Shown: piece by piece, positions 55,229 to 63,542 of the stretch
Numbering within the stretch: the first letter of the stretch is position 1
Layout of the letters: each line of letters opens with the position of its first letter
From: Prado023 sp963700475
Lineage (GTDB): Bacteria > Actinomycetota > Actinomycetes > S36-B12 > CAIYMF01
Assembly: GCA_963700475.1 (NCBI GenBank)
Contig: CAVOXR010000015.1
Location: 620,001-684,000 of the forward strand
Direction of reading: 5' to 3'
Length of the DNA stretch: 64,000 nucleotides
Notes under the pieces: generated by a model
Databases searched by the model: none
The model's input: the letters and a program-made list of their open reading frames with translations, nothing else
What the model was told of the DNA's origin: nothing
Made by a program: the position numbers and the translations under genes

Positions 55229-56143
55229 GTGAAGGAGCAGGCGACGTACCTGGCCTACGCCGGTGGGTGGCGGGCTGTGCGGCTGATGCCCGAGCGGATG
55301 GCCTACGCCCTGTTCGACCGGATCGCCGACCAGCAGTGGCGGGCCCATGGGTCGTCGGTCCGCCGGCTTGAGGCCAACCTGACCCGCGTCGTGGGACCGG
55401 TCGCCCCCGACGAGCTGCGGGAGCTCTCCCGGGAGGGCATGCGCTCGTACATGCGCTACTGGTGCGACGCCTTCCGCCTGCCCGGCTGGGACCGCGCCCG
55501 CATCGATACGTTCGAGATGCGTCACCCCGAGCGGCTGTCCGACCCGGTGGCCTCGGGTCGTGGTGTCATCGCCGCGCTGCCGCACATGGGCAACTGGGAC
55601 CACGCCGGGGCCTGGGCGTCCGTGCACATCTCCCCGGTCAACACCGTGGCTGAGAAGCTCGAGCCCGAGCAGCTGTACACCGCGTTCGTCGACTTCCGGA
55701 CCTCGCTCGGGATGCGCATCCACGGCCTCGGGGACCCGGGTGTGTACCAGGAGCTGCGCACGACTCTGGACTCCGGCGGCCTCGTGGCGCTCCTGGCCGA
55801 CCGCGATCTGTCCGCCAAGGGGGTCGACGTGCAGTTCTTCGGCGAGACCGCGCGCTTCCCCGCCGGCCCGGCCGCACTGGCCGTGGACACCGGCGCATCC
55901 CTGGTTCCGGTGAAGCTCTTCTGGGCGGGCCACAACGTCGCCGAGATCCTTCCCGAGATCGAGCCCCCGACGTCCGGCGATCGCGACGAGCGGATCCGCG
56001 CGATGACCCAGGCGCTCGCCGACGCGCTGGCTGAGGGCATCGCCGAGTACCCGACGGACTGGCACATGCTCCAGCGCCTCTGGCTCGCCGACCTGGACCC
56101 GGCACGCCTGGCTGCCCGGGACGCCTCCGGGCGGGATGCCTGA
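55229..56143 (+). CDS. patA: Phosphatidylinositol mannoside acyltransferase
   Basis: A 304-residue lipid A acyltransferase-family (HtrB-like) membrane-associated enzyme that acylates the mannose of PIM. The catalytic HxxxxD is in AALPHMGNWDHAG, followed by EKLEPEQLYTAFVDFRTSLG, ALLADRDLSAKGVDVQFFGE and RFPAGPAALA. The GTG start is 7 nt after the pgsA stop, and the stop overlaps the pimA ATG (TGATG), so all three genes are coupled. Confidence 0.9.
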   Translation: MKEQATYLAYAGGWRAVRLMPERMAYALFDRIADQQWRAHGSSVRRLEANLTRVVGPVAPDELRELSREGMRSYMRYWCDAFRLPGWDRARIDTFEMRHPERLSDPVASGRGVIAALPHMGNWDHAGAWASVHISPVNTVAEKLEPEQLYTAFVDFRTSLGMRIHGLGDPGVYQELRTTLDSGGLVALLADRDLSAKGVDVQFFGETARFPAGPAALAVDTGASLVPVKLFWAGHNVAEILPEIEPPTSGDRDERIRAMTQALADALAEGIAEYPTDWHMLQRLWLADLDPARLAARDASGRDA

Positions 56144-57342
56144 TGCGCGTCGGACTCGTGTGCCCGTACGCCTGGGACACTCCGGGCGGGGTGGCGGCGC
56201 ACATCGACGACTTGCGTCTCGCACTCATGCGGCTGGGGCACGAGGCGGTCATCCTCGCCCCGGCCGAGGATGAGGACGCCCTACCCGACTACGTCACCAG
56301 CGGCGGCAAGCCGATATCGATCTCCTCGAACGGTTCGATCGCCAAGATCAACTTCGGCCCTGTCCCGACCGCGCGGGCGCGTCGCTGGGTCAAGGACTCG
56401 GACCTGGACATCCTTCACGTCCACGAGCCAGCCGGCCCCACTCTCGGGCTGCTGTCCGTGTGGGTCTCCGAAGGGCCGATCGTGGCAACGTGGCACGCCA
56501 GCCTGGCGTCGTCTCGTCGGGAGCTGAACGCAACCGCGCCGCTCGTGCGAAGCGCGATGGAGAAGATCCGCGCCCGCATCGCGGTGTCGGAGTACGCCCG
56601 GCGCTCGCTGGTCGAGTACACCGGTGGCGACGCCGTGCTCATCCCCAATGGCGTGGACTGCAGCCTGTACGCCGGGGACGAACCCCTCCCGGGTCGGTCC
56701 CGGGGGAACAGCACCCTGATGTTCCTCGGCCGCATCGACGAGCCCCGCAAGGGCCTGCCCATCCTGCTGGCGGCCCTGCCCCGGGTTGCCGAAGCCATCG
56801 CGGACGTCACCCTGCTCGTCGCAGGGCCGGGCGAGGTCGCCGACGTGCAGGCCGGGCTGGACCCGGCGATCGCCGACAGGGTCGAGTTCCTCGGACTGGT
56901 CAGCCAGGAGGACAAGGCGCGTGCGCTGCACTCGGCCGACATCTATGTCGCGCCCAACACCGGCGGGGAGTCGTTCGGGATCATCCTGCTGGAAGCCATG
57001 GCAGCCGGCACGCCCGTGGTGGCAAGCGACATCGAGGCCTTCCAGCGAGTGCTCGACGAGGGTCGGTCCGGGGTGCACTTCCGCAGCGAGGACTCCGATG
57101 ACCTCGCCGAGAAGCTGATCGGATTGCTCAGTGATCCGGGCCGCCGCGACTCGCTGCGTGCGTCCGGGTTGGTGCGCGCCGCCGAGTTCGACTGGTCGAG
57201 CGTGGCCAGGAGGGTCGTCGAGGTCTACCGGAGCGTGACGCCGGGCGGCGAGAAGGTGACCGCGGACCTGTCCCGGCAGTTCTGGGGCCGGCTGCCCGTG
57301 CGTCGCCCGCCCTGGGGCACCGATCAGGAGGCCGAGGCCTGA
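56143..57342 (+). CDS. pimA: Phosphatidylinositol alpha-mannosyltransferase
   Basis: A 399-residue GT4 GT-B glycosyltransferase that transfers mannose from GDP-mannose to phosphatidylinositol on the inner leaflet. N-domain: MRVGLVCPYAWDTPGGVAAH and HVHEPAGPTLGLL; C-domain: LMFLGRIDEPRKGLPILLAA and NTGGESFGIILLEAMAAGTP with the E-x7-E motif. It overlaps patA and the following gene (TGATG). GDP-mannose may come from the pathway that includes the guanylyltransferase-like protein at 39.9 kb. Confidence 0.93.
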   Translation: MRVGLVCPYAWDTPGGVAAHIDDLRLALMRLGHEAVILAPAEDEDALPDYVTSGGKPISISSNGSIAKINFGPVPTARARRWVKDSDLDILHVHEPAGPTLGLLSVWVSEGPIVATWHASLASSRRELNATAPLVRSAMEKIRARIAVSEYARRSLVEYTGGDAVLIPNGVDCSLYAGDEPLPGRSRGNSTLMFLGRIDEPRKGLPILLAALPRVAEAIADVTLLVAGPGEVADVQAGLDPAIADRVEFLGLVSQEDKARALHSADIYVAPNTGGESFGIILLEAMAAGTPVVASDIEAFQRVLDEGRSGVHFRSEDSDDLAEKLIGLLSDPGRRDSLRASGLVRAAEFDWSSVARRVVEVYRSVTPGGEKVTADLSRQFWGRLPVRRPPWGTDQEAEA

Positions 57343-57899
57343 TGAAGGTCGATCTCGCCTGGCTGCTGCTGATCCTGCTCGCTGTCGCGCTCGTCGTCTG
57401 GCGCCTGAGCGCGCTGGCCTCCAGGATCGACCGGCTGCACCATCGGATCGACCTTGCGCGCGCCGCGCTGGACGCACAGCTCATCCGCCGGGCCCGGGCC
57501 GCTGAGGCGCTTGCCAACTCGGGGCTCGTCGATCCGGCCAGCGCGATCGTCCTGGCCCGGGCTGCCAGCAACTCCCGCAACGTTGACCCCGCCGACCAGG
57601 TCGAGCGCAGCGTCGTCGAGTCGGAGTTGTCACGGGACCTCCGTGAGGTCTTCGCCGAGCCCGAGTCGGTGGTGGAGCTCCGGGAGACCCCCGAGGGGGA
57701 GGAGCTGCTCGACGACCTGTCCTCGGCCTGCAACCAGGTGGCCCTCTCACGCAGGTTCCTCAACGACGGCGTCCAGGCGGCGCTCCTGCTGCGCCAGGGC
57801 CGGCTGGTGCGGCTGTTCCGGCTCGCGGGCAATGCCCCGCGCCCCCAGATGTTCGAGATGGACGACGTGGCCCCGCCTGCCTTCGCATCCTTCGCCTGA
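57342..57899 (+). CDS. Membrane-anchored conserved hypothetical protein
   Basis: A 185-residue protein conserved downstream of pimA in actinobacteria. One N-terminal membrane helix (LAWLLLILLAVALVVWRLSA) is followed by a helical coiled-coil region (SRIDRLHHRIDLARAALDAQ) and a LemA-like pattern (FLNDGVQAALLLRQGRLVRL). Function is unknown; the translational overlap with pimA suggests an accessory role in PIM synthesis or envelope assembly. Confidence 0.8.
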   Translation: MKVDLAWLLLILLAVALVVWRLSALASRIDRLHHRIDLARAALDAQLIRRARAAEALANSGLVDPASAIVLARAASNSRNVDPADQVERSVVESELSRDLREVFAEPESVVELRETPEGEELLDDLSSACNQVALSRRFLNDGVQAALLLRQGRLVRLFRLAGNAPRPQMFEMDDVAPPAFASFA

Positions 57900-58045
57900 G
57901 CCGTGGTGGCGACGATGCTCAGCGCCGTCGCCGGTCCTTCGAGCCGGGGCCCATGCCCACGTTCGCGGGAGACGACGGCCCTTCGCGGCGATGAACAGCG
58001 GGCGAATCCACTGAGTCGCTGATCGGGTCCCCAGGCTGCGGCAAC

Positions 58046-58057
58046 TACCCTGAGGCC
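58046..58057 (+). promoter_or_regulatory. Leaderless promoter of the DUF3048 lipoprotein
   Basis: TACCCT at 58046-58051, 6 nt before ATG 58058. Confidence 0.5.
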
Positions 58058-59089
58058 ATGCGTCGAATCGCTGCCGTGGTCGGTCTCGGACTGGTGCTCG
58101 CGGCGTGCGGCCCCGAGCAACGGGCCCCTGAGACTCCGGAGACCTCGCCGCCGGCCACGACCTCGCCCGCGCCTGCGAACCCGGAACCGGAGCCCATTGC
58201 CCCGACCACGTCGCCGCTGAGCGGCCGTGAGGGTGGTGTGGGCACACCCGTCATGGTCGTCAAGCTCGACAACACGCCGAGCGCCCAACCGCACCGGGGA
58301 CTCACCAAGGCCGACATCGTCTACGTGGAGCCCGTGGAGTGGGGCCTGACCCGCCTGGCTGCTGTGTTCTCCACACAGATGCCTGGCACGGTGGGTCCGG
58401 TCCGCAGCGCCCGGGTCAGCGACATCGACCTGTTCGCCCCGCTGGGGAACATCGCGTTCGTCTACTCGGGCGCCCAGCGGCGACTGCAGCCGAAGCTGGC
58501 GGCCGCCGGATGGACCCAGGTGTCCCAGGACGTCAACAGCCCGGGTTTCCAGCGCGAGCGTGGCACCGGCCGCTACGCCCCCTACAACCTCATGGCCGAC
58601 CCGCAGGAGATCCTGGCCACCTCGGGAGCCACGGCCGTCTCCCAGGACATCGGGTTCGTGTTCGACGAGCAGCCCCCGGATGGCGGCAAGGAGGCCACCC
58701 GGGTGACCGCTCGGTGGCCGTCGATGTCCGTGCAGTTCCGCTGGAACGCCAAGAAGGACCTCTACGACGTCTGGATGAACGGCCGCCAGGCGCTGGACAC
58801 CGACAAGCCCGGCGTCCAGCGCGCCTCCTCGGTCATCGTGCAGTACGTCAAGGAGGTCGACTCCGGATATGGCGACAAGTTCGGCGGCCGGACCCCCCTG
58901 ACGATCGTGACGGGGTCGGGCAAGGGCGTCCTGCTGCGCGACGGGGTGGCCCAGAAGATCACCTGGGAGAAGGCCTACCCCGAGGACCCCACGGCCTACT
59001 ACGACCTCGACGGGAACCCCGTGGTCCTCGATCCGGGACAGGTCTGGATCCTGCTCAAGGACCGGACCAGCAAGGTGACGATCGAGTAG
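58058..59089 (+). CDS. DUF3048 domain lipoprotein (YerB-like)
   Basis: A 343-residue secreted lipoprotein. The signal peptide MRRIAAVVGLGLVLAAC ends in a lipobox (LAAC, Cys 17), then a Pro/Thr/Glu-rich linker to about residue 55. The N-terminal DUF3048 half has VMVVKLDNTPSAQPHRGLTK, DIVYVEPVEWGLTRLAAVF and VGPVRSARVSDIDLF; the C-terminal half has YDVWMNGRQALDTD, VIVQYVKEV, ITWEKAYPED and PGQVWILLKDRTSKV. The family is related to YerB of bacilli and may interact with cell-wall components, but no activity is known. It stands alone between the pimA operon and pdxST. Confidence 0.86.
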   Translation: MRRIAAVVGLGLVLAACGPEQRAPETPETSPPATTSPAPANPEPEPIAPTTSPLSGREGGVGTPVMVVKLDNTPSAQPHRGLTKADIVYVEPVEWGLTRLAAVFSTQMPGTVGPVRSARVSDIDLFAPLGNIAFVYSGAQRRLQPKLAAAGWTQVSQDVNSPGFQRERGTGRYAPYNLMADPQEILATSGATAVSQDIGFVFDEQPPDGGKEATRVTARWPSMSVQFRWNAKKDLYDVWMNGRQALDTDKPGVQRASSVIVQYVKEVDSGYGDKFGGRTPLTIVTGSGKGVLLRDGVAQKITWEKAYPEDPTAYYDLDGNPVVLDPGQVWILLKDRTSKVTIE

Positions 59090-59176
59090 GGCGGCTGACC
59101 GCCCGATCAGCGTTTCGCGCCGCCGCGCCCCGGGACGTAACCTTGTCCCATCGTCCCGACCGGCGCAGGAGAACTC

Positions 59177-60085
59177 GTGAGCAGCATCGAAGACACCGCA
59201 GGAACCGCCCTTGGCACCGACCGCGTCAAGCGCGGCATGGCTGAGATGCTCAAGGGCGGCGTGATCATGGACGTGGTCAACGCCGAGCAGGCCCGGATCG
59301 CCGAGGATGCCGGCGCCGTTGCCGTCATGGCCCTCGAGCGTGTCCCCGCCGACATCCGGGCCCAGGGCGGGGTGTCGCGCATGAGCGACCCGGACATGAT
59401 CGAGGGGATCATCGACGCGGTCTCCATCCCCGTGATGGCCAAGGCCCGGATCGGGCACTTCGTCGAGGCCCAGGTGCTGGAGTCCCTCGGCGTCGACTAC
59501 ATCGACGAGTCCGAGGTGCTGACACCGGCCGACTACACCCACCACATCGACAAGTGGGCGTTCACCGTCCCCTTCGTCTGTGGCGCGACCAACCTGGGTG
59601 AGGCGCTGCGCCGGATCACCGAGGGTGCGGCCATGATCCGCTCCAAGGGCGAGGCCGGAACCGGGGACGTGTCCAACGCCACCACGCACATGCGCTCCAT
59701 CCGGGGCGAGATCCGGCGGTTGTCGTCGATGAGCCACGACGAGCTCTACGTGGCCGCCAAGGAGCTCCAGGCGCCCTACGAGCTGGTGCGCGAGATCGCC
59801 GAGCGCGGGTCCCTCCCGGTCGTGCTGTTCACTGCCGGCGGGATCGCGACCCCGGCCGATGCGGCCATGATGATGCAGCTCGGCGCCGACGGCGTGTTCG
59901 TGGGCTCGGGGATCTTCAAGTCGGGCAACCCGGCGGAGCGGGCCAACGCCATCGTCCAGGCCACCCTGCACTTCAACGACCCCGGGATCATCGCGAAGGT
60001 CTCCCGCGGGCTGGGTGAGGCGATGGTCGGGATCAACGTCGAGGAGATCCCGGCACCGCACCGCCTCGCCGAGCGCGGGTGGTGA
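59177..60085 (+). CDS. pdxS: Pyridoxal 5'-phosphate synthase, synthase subunit
   Basis: A 302-residue TIM-barrel subunit that makes PLP from ribose 5-phosphate, glyceraldehyde 3-phosphate and ammonia. Diagnostic segments are GTDRVKRGMAEMLKGGVIMD, ALERVPADIRAQGGVSRMSD, MAKARIGHFVEAQVLE (catalytic Lys), FVCGATNLGEALRRI, IRSKGEAGTG (second Lys) and VLFTAGGIATPADAA. The GTG follows AGGAGA. Its stop overlaps the pdxT start, giving a stoichiometric PdxS-PdxT pair. Confidence 0.97.
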   Translation: MSSIEDTAGTALGTDRVKRGMAEMLKGGVIMDVVNAEQARIAEDAGAVAVMALERVPADIRAQGGVSRMSDPDMIEGIIDAVSIPVMAKARIGHFVEAQVLESLGVDYIDESEVLTPADYTHHIDKWAFTVPFVCGATNLGEALRRITEGAAMIRSKGEAGTGDVSNATTHMRSIRGEIRRLSSMSHDELYVAAKELQAPYELVREIAERGSLPVVLFTAGGIATPADAAMMMQLGADGVFVGSGIFKSGNPAERANAIVQATLHFNDPGIIAKVSRGLGEAMVGINVEEIPAPHRLAERGW

Positions 60086-60684
60086 CCGGCCCCACCATCG
60101 GGGTCCTCGCGCTCCAGGGGGATGTGCGTGAGCACCTGCACGCCCTGGAGTCGGTCGGGGTGCGCGCGGTCCCGGTCAAGGACGCCGGGGCGCTGGAGGG
60201 CGTCGATGGCCTGGTCCTGCCCGGCGGCGAGTCCACGACGATCTCGATGCTGGCAATCCGTTGGGGCCTGATGGAGCCGCTGCGCGACGCGGTGCGTGCC
60301 GGGATGCCCATGTACGGCTCGTGCGCCGGGATGATCCTGTTGGCAGACACGATCCTCGACGGCCGCGCCGACCAGCGCCCCATCGGCGGGATCGACATGG
60401 TGGTGCGACGCAATGCGTTCGGTCGCCAGGTGGACTCGTTCGAGGCCGACGTGGACTTCCCTGCACTCGGGGCCGAGCCGATCCGCGCCGTGTTCATCCG
60501 CGCCCCCTGGGTGGAGTCGGTCGGTCCGTCGGTCGAGGTTCTCGCCTCCGTCCCGGCCGCTGCGGGCGATAGGATCGTTGCCATCCGAGCGGGGTCGCTG
60601 CTGGCCACCTCGTTCCACCCCGAACTCACCGGAGACCATCGGGTGCACGCGTTGTTCGCCACCATGGTGCGCGACGCCGCCTGA
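60082..60684 (+). CDS. pdxT: Pyridoxal 5'-phosphate synthase, glutaminase subunit
   Basis: A 200-residue class I glutamine amidotransferase that supplies ammonia to PdxS. The catalytic Cys is in MYGSCAGMILLAD, the His/Glu pair in SFHPELTGDHRVH, and GGESTTISML is the PdxT signature. GTG 60082 forms a GTGA overlap with the pdxS stop; GTG 60079 one codon earlier is equally possible. yebC follows after 19 nt, as in many actinobacteria. Confidence 0.96.
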   Translation: MTGPTIGVLALQGDVREHLHALESVGVRAVPVKDAGALEGVDGLVLPGGESTTISMLAIRWGLMEPLRDAVRAGMPMYGSCAGMILLADTILDGRADQRPIGGIDMVVRRNAFGRQVDSFEADVDFPALGAEPIRAVFIRAPWVESVGPSVEVLASVPAAAGDRIVAIRAGSLLATSFHPELTGDHRVHALFATMVRDAA

Positions 60685-60703
60685 GTCGAATCGAAGGAGC
60701 ACC

Positions 60704-61456
60704 ATGTCCGGCCACTCCAAGTGGGCGACCACCAAGCACAAGAAGGCCGCGATCGACGCCAAGCGCGGCAAGCTCTTCGCCAAGCTGATCAAGAACATCG
60801 AGGTCGCGGCACGAACCGGGGGAGGGGACGTTGACGGCAACCCCACCCTCTACGACGCCATCCAGAAGGCGAAGAAGAACTCCGTCCCCGCCGACAACAT
60901 CGACCGTGCCCTCAAGCGTGGCTCCGGCGCGGACGCCGGCGGAGCCGACTGGCAGACGATCATGTACGAGGGCTACGGGCCGAACGGCGTCGCGGTGCTG
61001 GTCGAGTGCCTCACCGACAACCGCAACCGCGCAGCCACCGAGGTTCGCGTCGCGATGACCCGCAACGGCGGGAACATGGCCGATCCGGGCAGCGTGTCCT
61101 ACCTCTTCGCCCGCAAGGGCGTCATCATCGTGCCGAAGTCCGACGGGCTGACCGAGGACGACGTGCTGATGGCCGTCCTGGATGCCGGCGCGGAGGAGGT
61201 CAACGACCTCGGCGAGGCGTTCGAGGTGATCACCGAGGCGTCGGACATGGTGCCGGCCCGCAAGGCGCTGCAGGCGCAGGGCTTGGACTACGAGTCGGCC
61301 GAGGCTGAGTTCGTCGCCTCCGTGGAGGTCCAGCTCGACGCCGCGGGCGCAGTGAAGATCATGCGGCTGGTCGATGCCCTCGAGGACAGCGACGACGTGC
61401 AGAACGTCTTCACCAATGCGGACATCCCCGCCGAGGTCCTGGCCGAGTTGGAATAG
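60704..61456 (+). CDS. yebC: YebC/PmpR family DNA-binding or translation regulator
   Basis: A 250-residue protein of normal length. The N-terminal MSGHSKWATTKHKKAAIDAK is invariant in the family, and DNIDRALKRGSG, EGYGPNGVAVLVECLTDNRN and GSVSYLFARKGVI follow. Homologues act as transcriptional regulators, and some help translate proline-rich sequences. The ATG follows GAAGGAGC. It completes the pdxS-pdxT-yebC-ruvC order typical of actinobacteria, although here the acyltransferase gene is inserted before ruvC. Confidence 0.95.
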   Translation: MSGHSKWATTKHKKAAIDAKRGKLFAKLIKNIEVAARTGGGDVDGNPTLYDAIQKAKKNSVPADNIDRALKRGSGADAGGADWQTIMYEGYGPNGVAVLVECLTDNRNRAATEVRVAMTRNGGNMADPGSVSYLFARKGVIIVPKSDGLTEDDVLMAVLDAGAEEVNDLGEAFEVITEASDMVPARKALQAQGLDYESAEAEFVASVEVQLDAAGAVKIMRLVDALEDSDDVQNVFTNADIPAEVLAELE

Positions 61457-61525
61457 CGCTCGGCCCCCATCCGCCGGGCCGCACGGGTACGGTTCGGATA
61501 CCCCCGCCAGCACAGGAGCGACGAC

Positions 61526-61972
61526 GTGGCAGAGCAGGATCGGACAACCTCGGAGGACTCGGGCGCGACGGCGACGCCCGCAGCAACCGCGGCCCCCGCG
61601 AAGGAGTCCGACGCGGCTCCGGCCAGGAAGGCCGCCGCGAAGAAGGCACCCGCCGCCACGAAGGCGCCTGCCAAGAAGGCTCCTGCAAGGAACGCGCCCG
61701 CGAAGAAGGCTGCCCCAGCGAAGAAGGCGCCCCAGCGAAGAAGGCAGCCCCAGCGAAGAAGGCAGCCCCAGCGAAGAAGGCAGCCCCAGCGAAGAAGGCA
61801 GCCCCAGCGAAGAAGGCTCCGGCCGCGAAGAAGACCGCCCCGGCGAAGGCGGTCGCGGCGACCAAGCCCCCGGCGAAGAAGGCTGCCCCGACCCCCGCCC
61901 CAGCGGCAGCCACCAGCGGCCGCAAGCGCGCCGCCGCCAAGAGGACTGCCCGGGCAGCAGCCGGAAGCGTGA
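61526..61972 (+). CDS. Lys/Ala-rich tail, probably the 5' part of the WS/DGAT gene
   Basis: The GTG at 61526 has AGGAGCG upstream and opens a 148-codon frame. It begins AEQDRTTSEDSGATATP and turns into Lys/Ala/Pro repeats (KKAPAKKAAPAKKAP), then at about 61728 changes to an artefactual Arg/Gln/Pro-rich frame (QRRRQP repeats). Restoring one base in the repeat unit at 61727-61743 keeps the A-A-P-A-K-K frame, which is then open with no stop straight into the acyltransferase frame. The corrected protein would be about 634 residues with a polycationic N-terminal tail of about 160, like the tails of HBHA, actinobacterial HU and histone H1-like proteins. If the frameshift is real, a short Arg-rich protein is made instead. 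Confidence 0.65.
   Translation: MAEQDRTTSEDSGATATPAATAAPAKESDAAPARKAAAKKAPAATKAPAKKAPARNAPAKKAAPAKKAPQRRRQPQRRRQPQRRRQPQRRRQPQRRRLRPRRRPPRRRRSRRPSPRRRRLPRPPPQRQPPAAASAPPPRGLPGQQPEA
61709..61815 (+). repeat. 18-bp tandem repeat in coding sequence
   Basis: Six units of GCAGCCCCAGCGAAGAAG: unit 1 (61709-61726) has T for A at its third base, unit 2 (61727-61743) is 17 bp because that base is missing, and units 3-6 (61744-61815) are perfect. Each unit encodes Ala-Ala-Pro-Ala-Lys-Lys. The 17-bp unit causes the frameshift between the tail and the acyltransferase. Confidence 0.9.
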
Positions 61973-63429
61973 GCGCCGCTGTCGGCTCCGCGACGGCCGC
62001 AGGGCGCGCCGTGAGCGACCCCACCGTGATCTCCCCACGCCGGTTGTCCGGGTTCGACTTCGCCACGTGGCGCCTGGCGTCCAATGACCCGTCGATGCGC
62101 TCGCCGATCATCGGGCTGATCGCCCTGGAGTCCAGCCCCGACTGGGACCAGCTCGTCGACCGGTTCGACCGGGCCAGCAGGGTGGCCCCGGTCCTGCGGC
62201 AGAAGGTGCTCGAGGGTCCCTCGGACATCCTGAGCCCGCGCCTGGTGATCGACCCCGACTTCGACCTCAGCTTCCACATGCGCCGCTTCCGGGTGGCGGA
62301 CCCCGGCAGCTGGGACCAGGTGCTGATCGAGGCCAGACGGCAGTCGATGGCCGATTTCGACCTTGCCCGGCCGCTGTGGCGTGTGACGCTCCTCGAGGGC
62401 CTCCAGGGCGGGCGGGCGGCGCTGATCGTCAAGCTGCATCACGCCATCGCCGACGGTCAGGGCGCGATGATGCTCGGAGCGACGGTGATCGACCTTGTGC
62501 CCGGTGGGCAGGACCTGGGCCCGATGCCCCCGGCGCCGACCGCGGCTCCACTGGACGGAGCGGGCTTCCTCGGAACGGCCGTTGTGGACGCGTCGTCCTT
62601 CCTCATGAGGTCGGTGAAGGAGGTCTCGGACTCCGCGCTGCCGATCGCTGGGCGCGCGCTGCGCGACCCCGTGGGCGCGGTCGAGGACGTCATGGGGGTG
62701 CTGAAGTCCATCACCAAGTTCCTGTCGATGCCGTCCTCGCCGATGTCGCCCGTGATGCGAGGGCGGTCGATCAACTACCACTTCATCACCCTCGACGTCC
62801 CGATGTCGGAGCTCAAGGCCGCCTCCAAGCCGCACGGCGTGAGCCTCAATGACGCGTTCATGGCCGGTGTCACCGGTGGCCTGCGGATCTACCACGAGCG
62901 CCGGGGCGAGCCGGTGAGCATGTTGCGCTGCAACATGCCGATCAGCCTGCGCAACCCGGATCGTCCGGCGCAGAACGCCGTGACGATCGCCCGCTTCGAG
63001 GTCCCCGTGGACATCCTCGACCCGGTCGAGCGGATGCGGGCCATCCGCGAGATCGTCGGCTCCTGGCGGCACGAGCCGGCGCTGCACCTGGTCGACCCGA
63101 TGGCTGAGGTGGGGTACCGCCTCATGCCCTCCGAGGTGTTCACCTCGACCGCGCAGACCAGTGACTTCACCGCCAGCAACGTGCCCGGCGTGCCGATCCC
63201 CGTGTGGATCGCCGGCGCGAAGGTGCGCGCGATGTACCCGCTGACCGCCACGGTGGGAGCGGCGACGAACATCACGCTGCTCTCCTACGCGGGCAATGCC
63301 GGGATCGGCATCTCGATGGACGATGCCGCCATCCCGGACCGCGAGCTGTTCATCGAGTGCATCCGGGCCGGGTTCGCCGAGGTTGTGGGCCATCCCGTGA
63401 ACGCCAGCGACCCGGTGGCGGGGGAGTAG
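61969..63429 (+). CDS. WS/DGAT-type wax ester/triacylglycerol acyltransferase
   Basis: A 486-residue frame (probably the C-terminal part of a longer protein) encoding a bifunctional wax ester synthase/acyl-CoA:diacylglycerol acyltransferase. The catalytic motif HHxxxDG is perfect in VKLHHAIADGQG, preceded by LSGFDFATWRLAS and WRVTLLEGLQGGR; later landmarks are SLNDAFMAGVTGGLR, RCNMPISLR and TASNVPGVPIPVWIAGAKV. The enzyme makes storage triacylglycerol or wax esters at the membrane and on lipid droplets. GTG 61969 is the conventional start, but the frame is open upstream through the Lys/Ala-rich repeats. It separates yebC from ruvC. Confidence 0.9.
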   Translation: MSAAVGSATAAGRAVSDPTVISPRRLSGFDFATWRLASNDPSMRSPIIGLIALESSPDWDQLVDRFDRASRVAPVLRQKVLEGPSDILSPRLVIDPDFDLSFHMRRFRVADPGSWDQVLIEARRQSMADFDLARPLWRVTLLEGLQGGRAALIVKLHHAIADGQGAMMLGATVIDLVPGGQDLGPMPPAPTAAPLDGAGFLGTAVVDASSFLMRSVKEVSDSALPIAGRALRDPVGAVEDVMGVLKSITKFLSMPSSPMSPVMRGRSINYHFITLDVPMSELKAASKPHGVSLNDAFMAGVTGGLRIYHERRGEPVSMLRCNMPISLRNPDRPAQNAVTIARFEVPVDILDPVERMRAIREIVGSWRHEPALHLVDPMAEVGYRLMPSEVFTSTAQTSDFTASNVPGVPIPVWIAGAKVRAMYPLTATVGAATNITLLSYAGNAGIGISMDDAAIPDRELFIECIRAGFAEVVGHPVNASDPVAGE

Positions 63430-63507
63430 CCCCTCACTGGGGGCAGGGCAGCGGGCAGAGCCCCGCTGTGCACGCGTGTCGTGACGGTGGCAGCGCCCGC
63501 CTCCCGA

Positions 63508-63528
63508 TAGGGTGCGAACACCTGTTCG
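63508..63528 (+). promoter_or_regulatory. ruvC promoter with LexA (SOS) box
   Basis: CGAAC-ACCT-GTTCG at 63515-63528 matches the actinobacterial/Gram-positive LexA box CGAAC-N4-GTTCG exactly. The -10 TAGGGT at 63508-63513 lies just before it, so LexA would cover the transcription start. GGGAGGT at 63533-63539 is the ribosome site of ruvC. Confidence 0.8.
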
Positions 63529-63542
63529 TATCGGGAGGTCAC

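Noticed and set aside
57128..60061. A 977-codon open frame on the minus strand opposite pimA, DUF3048 and pdxS
   Set aside because: Shadow frame of three well-supported plus-strand genes; no motif or ribosome site.
61709..61815. Tandem repeat considered as a CRISPR or other non-coding array
   Set aside because: Units are contiguous without spacers, 18 bp long and encode Ala-Ala-Pro-Ala-Lys-Lys in frame.
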